Origin: Branchiostoma lanceolatum
Lineage: Eukaryota; Chordata; Leptocardii; Amphioxiformes; Branchiostomatidae
DNA length: 64,000 bases
Assembly: GCF_035083965.1 (NCBI RefSeq)
Contig: NC_089722.1
Coordinates: 43,772,697 to 43,836,696, forward strand
Direction of reading: 5' to 3'
Below the pieces are notes generated by a model. It made no database searches. It worked only from the letters and a program-made list of their open reading frames with translations, and was not told where the DNA came from. Positions 56,001-64,000 of the stretch are shown here, piece by piece. Every line of letters begins with the position of its first letter. Positions within the stretch are counted from its first letter, which is position 1. The translations under genes and the position numbers were made by a program.

Positions 56001-59000
56001 GTGTTTTTTTTTGCAGTTGGGAAAAACATTCTGCAAAGAAATACCACAGTCACAAGCCATCTACTATGATCTAGGCTTTATTGATAGTATGCAGAGTTGA
56101 GTTTCATGATATCACATCTGATTTTTGTAGATGTAAAGATGTTTATCATTTTCCCTGTAGATGTTAATTTTGTCCCCTGCAAATTTCAGGTGAGTTTTTG
56201 GAGCACGGAATTGTCAGTAATATTTCACACATGTGGAAGTAAACATCACGTGTCACAGGTCAGTTCCGCCCTGTCAGGGAGTGTGGGTTGACAGGGGAGG
56301 GTGGGGTCAGGTAGGGGACAAAGGTTAAAGGTTATCATCATCTAGTCTGAGATGTGTTTGTGTTCAAAACTACTTTATAAACAAGGTTGAAGTTGAGGGT
56401 ACCAATATTTCATGTTATCAGTTTTCCTTCAGAGCATTGTGTGCAAAGTTTTTGTTGTTTAGAGAATATTTATTCTGCTAGTGCTAGTTGTTATTTAGTT
56501 GTTATTGTTTTAAACAGACTTACATAAGAGAAAAAATAATACTTAAATCAAGACGATGTATTACATGGTTGCTGAGACTTTGCCTTTGTAAGTTTCCACA
56601 ACAGCCCTTAGAAGTAGATTTAGCTTGGGATGTGATTTTACTGGCTGTTGGACTCCACAGTTCAGCCATGTAGCTGCAGTGAGACTGTAGACAGAAAGCT
56701 TCGTTAGGGCTGCTACTGGTCGGCCACAACAATTCTGGGATCCAAATTTTAAAAAGATTAATTTACTAGTATGTTGAACTGAAAAATTTTCAATTATCAA
56801 CATGAAAGCAGAGTCTGAGAGGAAAGTCTGTACCTTGGTACACACAGTTTCAGGGAGTAAATGTTGTATTATGTAGGCAAGTGCAAGATTCCCTCCCAGC
56901 CCTCTGTGTTCATCATGTCCTCTTGCTGAATTGTTACTTCAATTTGATAGTTTAGAATATCCCAGAGCCGAGGGTGAGAATCAACAGTTACTGATGTAAG
57001 AGTCTGACTTTCCTGTTTCCTTACTGTTGGCCTGAATCAGTGGCAGCTGCTGTGGGGAAGACAGGAGGTGGTTAATGACCAGACAGCTCCTTGGCACATG
57101 TCCACACTGTGGTGTACACATGTACAGGCACCAGGGTTCAATATACCTGCTGATGCCCTCTGGTAATAGCCTGCCTGGTGAGATTCTGGGAATTGAAGGG
57201 TTCTTATTTTTAAAGTAGATGCAAGAAGCTGTAACCAATGCTGTCTCAAGGACCCGTCCCCAGACGGATATTTGCATGTTGGTACGGACAAAACGTCTGT
57301 CCAAAAATCTGACTTCCATGATATGCAGTTGATGGAAATGTATTTTCATAAGCTTAGAATGACAGATTCAACAAGGAAAATCAACAACATTGGCTCCCAA
57401 ACAAGGAAAAACAACTAAAACTGGAGACAGCCCGGCACTTCCTCCATGTGGCATAGTTGATATTGAGATTTTGGAATCTCATATATCCCTCAAACCATCC
57501 AGTTGGTTTCGAAAGTCTACTTGAACTGTCATCAGGCCCCACTAGCATATTTTCTACGTTTTCTGACTAAAAAGTTGAGGAGAAATTGAGCAAAAAATCA
57601 AGATGAACACAGGCGGCTTTCGTCTGACCAAATTCACTCCCTGAAACTGTGTGACTTCACCTCAGACTCTGTTTTCATGTTGACCTTCCGTTCCAGTTTA
57701 GCATGATTTTAAAATACTAGAACCAACGAACTAAATTGTTTCGGCCTCATGATCTTGCATGTACATCGGCCCGCCTTCCTTACTGTCCATGTTGAGTCTC
57801 TTTTGGCACTCCCTCCATGTTGCCTCACGGTCTCTTTTCCCTCAGCAAGCTTTTAATACAAATATTTTTAGCAGTTACTAGAATATTCTTCAAATATTTT
57901 TAACAGGACATGGCATTTCAAAAACATTTGCTAACTGAGTTTGATGTGTTTTCCGTAGTGGTGTAGTCCTGGTACAAACCTACATGTACATTAGCAGAAG
58001 CTTTCTTACAATACAAGCCACATATTTCATAAACAAGCGTCATCCAACCTGACACCCCCGTCCCGTAGTGGTTCCTCCCCGCTCACCAGCCAATCCTCAA
58101 TCACCAGTATGAAATGAGAGGTCATCGACCCTTGGCTGTGGGATATTCTGCATGATAAGTGGTTGCCATGGCAGCAGCTGTTCAATAATTGATGTTTTGG
58201 AGGATAGTTCATTTCTGTCCGCATGAAACGTGGGGCTTGAAATTTATTTTTGTGTGGTGCAATTTAGCTGTATTGGAGTGTGTCATGTTGGATGGATACC
58301 TGTAGCTTTTCATACAGGAGAAAACTTGCCTTTCTCTAAACTATAGATTATCTGACATTGTCGGATTGAAACCCGTAAATCTGTGTTCTGCCGTCAGTTG
58401 GGATCAGCTGATCAGGAGCTCTGGCTGCAGGGAGGGTTCCGTTTAGACAAGGAGGGCTGGAGGTCACGACCTTCTGTCTGGCTAATGGGGCTCAGTTTGG
58501 ACAGGAGCCAGCATGGTCCCTCACTGGAGTTCCAGTTTGGACAGGAGCCAGTATGGTCCCTCACTGGAGTTCCAGTTTGGACAGGAGCCAGTATGGTCCC
58601 TCACTGGAGTTCCAGTTTAAACAGGAGCCAGTACAGTCTCTCACTGGAGTTCCAGTTTGGACAGGAGCCAGTACAGTCTCTCACTGGAGTTCCAGTTTGG
58701 AAAGGAGCCAGCATGGTCTCTCACTGGAGTTCCAGTTTGGAAAGGAGCCAGCATGGTCTCTCACTGGAGTTCCAGTTTGGAAAGGAGCCAGCATGGTCTC
58801 TCACTGGAGTTCTAGTTTGGACAGGAGCCAGCATGGTCTCTCACTTGTGTTCCAGTTTGGACAGGAGCCAGCATGGTCTCTCACTTGTGTTCCAGTTTGG
58901 ACAGGAGCCAGCATGGTCTCTCACTGGTGTTCCTGCAGCGCCTATCAGATTTAATTGAGTCAGTAGAACACAGTATTGATGCTATGGTAACATCTATAGT

Positions 59001-62000
59001 GATGGACTACAAGGTGACACAGCAGTGTGGTCTCTTAATGGAGTTCCTGTAGTCGATGTCAAATTTTATTGAATCCCTAGTAGAGCTGTGTACCGGTACA
59101 CTGTACCGATACAGTACCGGGTACAATCAATTAGGTACAGGTCCAAAATACCTGACCCTGCTGTATCGGTACTGGACCTGACTCAGGAAATGGCCACTTT
59201 GACAGATAAAATTACTATGAAATCACCGTGGCAGTGCTCTAAAGCCACTCTAAAGGCACAGAAAACACATCTGCATGGCTGGAGTCAAATTTTCATCTGT
59301 GTTTTCATAAAAATAATACCGAGCACAATCAAATATTATGTTTTTACCACTTCAAACATGCTTTTGTCCTTATTGAAAATCTAGCATTTTCCGAACAAGT
59401 AGTTTAGGTACAGGTTCAGGTCCGGACCTGTACCTTAACCCGTGTACCTGTACCTGTACCCGTACCTAAAAGTTGTTTAGGTACACAGCTCTAATCCCTA
59501 GTAGAGTACAAATGTACATGAGACAACAACTTAAGTCAAAGAAATGTTCTTCATGTTCTCCTGTGACTCCGGAGAATAGGATGCTGCCCTACTCCTCTAA
59601 CCCATAATCTTGAAGTGACCTAAGAGTGAATGAAAAAAGGCACTGAAAGATAAATCAGAACGTGTGTTTCAAAATCAAAGCTTGTTAAAGGAGGTTAAAG
59701 TCGGCATCTTCTCCAAACTAGAGCGGCCATACATCAACCCCCGTGTTCATACTACGGCCCATAATTCACATGCAGCCGCATCAGTCTAACCTTATCAGCT
59801 GCCCTACATACCCACATACAGGCCCACCGCCCGCATGGACCCGCCATTACCCATTCATTACATGGATCCTTCCAGCTACAGCCAGATACATGATGAATGT
59901 TTCATACAAATGTACATAAGGAACAGTCCATGGAAGGCATAGGGGTGAAATCAGAATTGTTTTACTACATGGAAAGAGAAGGTTGTGTGACGTGTATTTA
60001 CAGTCGAACATTATGTTGACCCCCCTACTATTAACAAGGACCTGTCCCTGTTGTTCCAGTGACCCTCCCCATGAATAATGACCTGTCCCTCCTGTTCCAG
60101 TGACCCTCTCCATGAATAATGACCTGTCCCTGTTGTTCCAGTGACCCTCCCCATGAATAATGACCTGTCCCTCCTGTTCCAGTGACCCTCTCCATGAATA
60201 ATGACCTGTCCCTGTTGTTCCAGTGACCCTCCCCATGAGTAATGACCTGTCCCTCCTGTTCCAGTGACCCTCTCCATGAATAATGACCTGTCCCTGTTGT
60301 TCCAGTGACCCTCCCCCATGAGTAATGACCTGTCCCTCCTGTTCCAGCGACCCTCCCCCATGAGTAATGACCTGTCCCTCTGTTCCAGTGACCCTTCCCC
60401 ATGAGTAATGACCTGTCCCTGTTGTTCCAGCGACCCTCCCCCATGAGTAATGACCTGTCCCCTCTGTTCCAGTGACCCTCCCCATGAGTAATGACCTGTC
60501 CCCTCTGTTCCAGTGACCCTCCCCTGTGTGAGGAGGACCTCCCCGAGGGAGAGTGGCTGTGCCACCGCTGCACCGTTCTGACCCACCCCATGAGTAATGA
60601 CCTGTCCCTGTTGTTCCAGCGACCCTCCCCCATGAGTAATGACCTGTCCCTCCTGTTCCAGTGACCCTCTCCATGAATAATGACCTGTCCCTGTTGTTCC
60701 AGTGACCCTCCACCATGACTAATGACCTGTCCCCTCTGTTCCAGTGACCCTCCCCCATGAGTAATGACCTGTCCCTGTTGTTCCAGCGACCCTCCCCATG
60801 AGTAATGACCTGTCCCTCTGTTCCAGTGACCCTCCCCCATGAATAATGACCTGTCCCTGTTGTTCCAGCGACCCTCCCCCATGAGTAATGACCTGTCCCT
60901 GTTGTTCCAGCGACCCTCCCCTGTGAGTAATGACCTGTCCCTGTTGTTCCAGTGACCCTCCACCATGACTAATGACCTGTCCCTGTTGTTTCAGTGACCC
61001 TCCACCATGACTAATGACCTGTCCCTGTTGTTCCAGTGACCCTCCACCATGACTAATGACCTGTCCCCTCTGTTCCAGTGACCCTCCCCCATGAGTAATG
61101 ACCTGTCCCTGTTGTTCCAGCGACCCTCCCCATGAGTAATGACCTGTCCCTCTGTTCCAGTGACCCTCCCCCATGAGTAATGACCTGTCCCTGTTGTTCC
61201 AGCGACCCTCCCCATGAGTAATGACCTGTCCCTCTGTTCCAGTGACCCTCCCCCATGAGTAATGACCTGTCCCTGTTGTTCCAGCGACCCTCCCCATGAG
61301 TAATGACCTGTCCCTCCTGTTCCAGTGACCCTCCCCATGAGTAATGACCTGTCCCTGTTGTTCCAGCGACCCTCCCCATGAGTAATGACCTGTCCCTCCT
61401 GTTCCAGTGACCCTCCCCATGAGTAATGACCTGTCCCTGTTGTTCCAGCGACCCTCCCCCATTGGAAATGACCTGTCCCCTCTGTTCCAGCGACCCTCCC
61501 CTGTGTGAGGAGGATCTCCCCGAGGGAGAGTGGTTGTGCCACCGCTGCACCGTCCTACAGCAGTTTCCTCCCTCCCCATGAGTAATGACCTGTCCCTCCT
61601 GTTCCAGTGACCCTCCCCCATGAGTAATGACCTGTCCCTCCTGTTCCAGTGACCCTCCCCCATGAGTAATGACCTGTCCCTGTTGTTCCAGCGACCCTCC
61701 CCTGTGTGAGGAGGATCTCCCCGAGGGAGAGTGGCTCTGCCACCGCTGCACCGTCCTACAGCAGTTTCCCCCTCCTCCATGAGTAATGACCTGTCCCTGT
61801 TGTTCCAGCGACCCTCCCCTGTGTGAGGAGGATCTCCCCGAGGGAGAGTGGCTGTGCCACCGCTGCACCGTCCTACAGCAGTTCCCCGAGCTGGATGACC
61901 GGGACGAGACCGCCTCCAACGCCAGTGTGGCAAGCAGCACAGCCAGTAACAAACAGGTGAGGGGCCGGTCTGGAAGTGAGTGTGTGCAATGTTATTTAAT

Positions 62001-64000
62001 TACTTGAAGTTAAAACTTTTGTGTTTCAGCAAATTTTAGGATAAGTTCAGTGCTTCCCACTGTGTTGTGACAAGCGATTGTTTTCTCTTCAACTTTCAAA
62101 GATCTAAAAGCCACAAAATGGTCAAGGCCAAATCTTATCACAATTTCTATTCCAAACAAGGCAATCAGAGATGGCAGACTTCATGTAGGTCATAAGCAAA
62201 CACACATGCACACAGACTGTGAGTGTGACAGACATACGAAAAACGCTTTTTTCCTTAAGGTAAAGTATAAAGTCAAAGTTTTGCACTCAACTGACTTTTG
62301 AACCATTTTCCAGGCGTCGAGTTCAGCCAGCAGCAGCGGCACCAATGGAAGCAAACAGGCACTGAGTGCAGCGGGCAGCAGCAGCAGCAGTACAGTTGGA
62401 AACAAACAGGCACTGGGCCTGGCAGTGAAACAGCCAGCCCCAGTCAGAAAGCCCCCTGCGGTCAGGGGACAGAGTTTTGAGCGGGGCGACCGTGCGTTGG
62501 AAAACATGCCGGTGTCTGCAACGACAAGAAGCAAGGTACGTTGAGAAAGGCTAGACAGCCAGGTAAATATATATTCAAAGACAAAACAATCTCTACAACT
62601 GGCCAAAGTACGAAGATTACTTTAGGACGTTGGCAGTGACAGAAGCAGTCAAACTTCAAACAAAAGTCGGAAGAGATAAAGATAAAGCCTCAGCTTTTGG
62701 GACACTTGCTCTTTGCATGGTATGGTTGGTGTTTTATAATGGCTTGTTTTCAAGAGGAATAGTTAGAGGTCACTGATGATAGCTGAACTGTTTTATGGTA
62801 AGATTATTTGTCATGCCTGTTTAAGAATATTGTTTTCCCTGGCACACAGTACATGCCCTAGTCTGTAGAACTTCATGCACTTAAGGTATGCCTAGACACT
62901 TATCCTTCTGCTGTTTCCATGGCAACCAGGTCCTGGAGAATGGAGAGCGCGGAGCGGGGGATGCTGCGGTTGCCATGGAGACGGGCCTGCCTGGAGACGG
63001 GGAGGAGCAGAAGAGCGGACTGGAGACTCCGTTCCAGCTGCTCCTGCGAGCGGCGCGACTACAGAACCCTAAACAGTTCGCCCTCCCCAACGAGTTCATG
63101 TACCACGCAGCACTGCCTGGTAAGGGCAAAGGTCATAACATAGAGGTTAGAGGTTAAAGGTTGTGAGGATGAGGTTGTTGACAATTTTGCCAAATATGGG
63201 CTTGAGTGAATTTCACTAGCAAAGACACCCTTGCACTTTGAACCAGTGCACTTGAACCATGTCACCATTTTACCCTGAACCTTGACACCCTTGAACTTTG
63301 AACTCTGAACCTTGACGCCCTTGTTTCCGACGCCCTTGTGTTTGCAGGTACGAGTAAGACCCAGTGGACATACCGACAGCGCCACACCAGCAAACGGGAG
63401 ACAAAGAAACCGTACGAGATCGACAACGGCATGGTGCCCCTCCCCGCCAAACTGTGCTTCACGTGTAACAGGTAAGGGGGCGCTATTGTCTGGTTACCTT
63501 TGCCTACAAGATTCTGTTTTCGGTGCCAATTGTTGGTAGACAGCGTAACTCGAGAACCTGTAGATGGATCTTTATGACATTTTGGTATGTGAGTATGGGT
63601 CAGAAAAACAAAGGTCAAGTTGATAACGTGGCTTTCTACAATACTGCATGGTACTTTCTGTGTTCTGTGTTTGACATGCTATGATCGTGATTTTTGAGTG
63701 GTAGATAGCTCTTGGCTTAGTAAAACCCAGCTACAATCAGCAATTGGCAGAAAAACTCTTGACATGGCAAGGAAAATATAAGTTTGTAATTTGGCAATCC
63801 AAATGAATACTTTTTATGAATTCTGTGGAAAACAAAAATTAACAAGATCTAATGAGTTGTTAGAAGAAGGGCTACTATGACATGTTGTGAATGATTTCTC
63901 AGTTCTGTCCTTACCTGCACTTCCATCAGGAGTTGCCGGGTGTCCCCGCTGATCCAGTGCGACTACTGCCCGCTGCTGTTCCACCAGGACTGCCTCGACC
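53018..64000 (+). CDS. PHF12: PHF12 (Pf1) PHD-finger co-repressor protein, first 7 coding exons (328 residues), runs off the window
   Basis: Exons: 53018-53065, 53209-53390, 61809-61956, 62314-62535, 62930-63119, 63348-63471, 63930-64000 (partial), all with AG/GT borders and matching phase. PHF12 is a subunit of Sin3/HDAC complexes, where it reads chromatin through PHD fingers and contacts Sin3 and MRG15. Seen here: conserved start [37 protein letters not shown]1 split over exons 2-3 ([39 protein letters not shown]); a Ser/Gly/Gln-rich linker in exon 4; [20 protein letters not shown] in exon 5 (Sin3/MRG-contact region in orthologues); and the start of PHD2 ([24 protein letters not shown]). 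The linker is less conserved than the domains. Intron 2 is 8.4 kb and full of repeats. Confidence 0.96.
53391..58490 (+). other. PHF12 intron 2, first part
   Basis: No gene is supported. 57230-57435 is a weak match to 42160-42420 (GCTGTCTCAAGGACC, TTGGCTCCCAAACAA, GGAGACAGCCCGG), with inverted GGCTGTCTC-type ends: a likely decayed DNA transposon. The rest is unassigned. Confidence 0.45.
58491..58935 (+). repeat. 40-bp minisatellite in PHF12 intron 2, 11 copies
   Basis: Unit CAGTTTGGACAGGAGCCAGC...CTCACTGGAGTTC, exactly 40 bp, with few substitutions. Each unit has an acceptor-like TTCCAG. An open frame of 191 codons through it is a by-product. Confidence 0.93.
59081..59493. mobile_element. 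hAT-like MITE, 413 bp, in PHF12 intron 2
   Basis: Ends TAGAGCTGTGTACCGGTAC and GGTACACAGCTCTA. ATCCCTAG is duplicated at 59073-59080 and 59494-59501 (8 bp), as for hAT. GTACCTGTACC-type sub-terminal repeats lie at both ends. Confidence 0.88.
60040..61808 (+). repeat. Array duplicating the PHF12 exon 3 acceptor, with three partial exon copies
   Basis: About 40-45 units of 37-43 bp: CCATGAGTAATGACCTGTCC then CTGTTGTTCCAG then (C/T)GACCCTCCC. These are the end of intron 2, its acceptor and the first exon bases. Three units keep about 60-75 bp of exon 3 (60514-60580, 61491-61567, 61692-61768: CTGTGTGAGGAGGA...CACCGCTGCACCGT). The real exon starts at 61809 in the last unit. The long open frames on the minus strand here are by-products. 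Confidence 0.95.
61957..63929 (+). other. PHF12 introns 3-6
   Basis: Short introns (357, 394, 228 and 458 bp) with consensus borders. 63200-63345 has a small CTTGACACCC / TTGAACC repeat next to the exon 6 acceptor. No other feature is seen. Confidence 0.6.

Noticed and set aside
58383-58958. 191-codon open frame
   Set aside because: Read-through of the 40-bp minisatellite inside PHF12 intron 2.
59847-61952. Several long minus-strand open frames (up to 404 codons)
   Set aside because: They run through the 37-43 bp acceptor array; the peptide ([11 protein letters not shown]-type) only restates the DNA repeat, and PHF12 exons lie on the other strand.

Overview
The window reads as invertebrate chordate nuclear DNA, most likely amphioxus (Branchiostoma). 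This is an inference from three things: C2H2 zinc-finger arrays of the [11 protein letters not shown] / CGECGYRT type, two intron-rich bilaterian genes (UNC119 and PHF12), and a very mixed load of transposons. No bacterial or viral genome organisation is present.

Positions 1-34,000 hold a tandem cluster of zinc-finger genes. ZNF-A (4408-6246), ZNF-B (14652-15575), ZNF-C (22575-23960) and ZNF-E (31780-32874) share one plan: a 5'UTR exon ending in AG|GTAAGAAC, a long intron, and one coding exon that opens just after a TTAG acceptor with ATGGCAGAG. ZNF-D (27541-28313) lost its head to a 92-bp minisatellite. A dead finger array follows ZNF-C (23961-24834). A more diverged zinc-finger gene, ZNF-F, runs on the minus strand (19549-20679). 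The spacers hold a CR1/L2-like LINE with an N-terminal PHD finger (185-3420), a young Ty3/Gypsy LTR element (7778-12710) inside a Penelope-like element that carries a hammerhead-like motif, and several small inverted-repeat transposons whose ends and target duplications can be read.

Positions 35,500-45,060 hold a complete five-exon UNC119 gene on the minus strand (226 aa; myristoyl-binding chaperone). Positions 52,620-64,000 hold the first seven coding exons of PHF12 (Pf1, a Sin3/HDAC co-repressor PHD protein) on the plus strand. The two genes are head to head. The 7.6 kb between them is filled by a tRNA-derived SINE, a LINE 3' end, a TTAA-target DNA transposon and a nearly whole Ngaro-type tyrosine-recombinase retroelement.

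The most unusual feature is a set of tandem arrays that contain exon edges and their splice sites. UNC119 exon 3 has six consecutive GTAAGT donors. UNC119 exon 5 has six acceptors about 81 bp apart. PHF12 exon 3 is preceded by roughly 40 decoy acceptors and three partial copies of the exon. Nearly all decoy choices would hit an immediate in-frame stop; the nearest extra UNC119 exon 5 acceptor instead adds 27 codons in frame.
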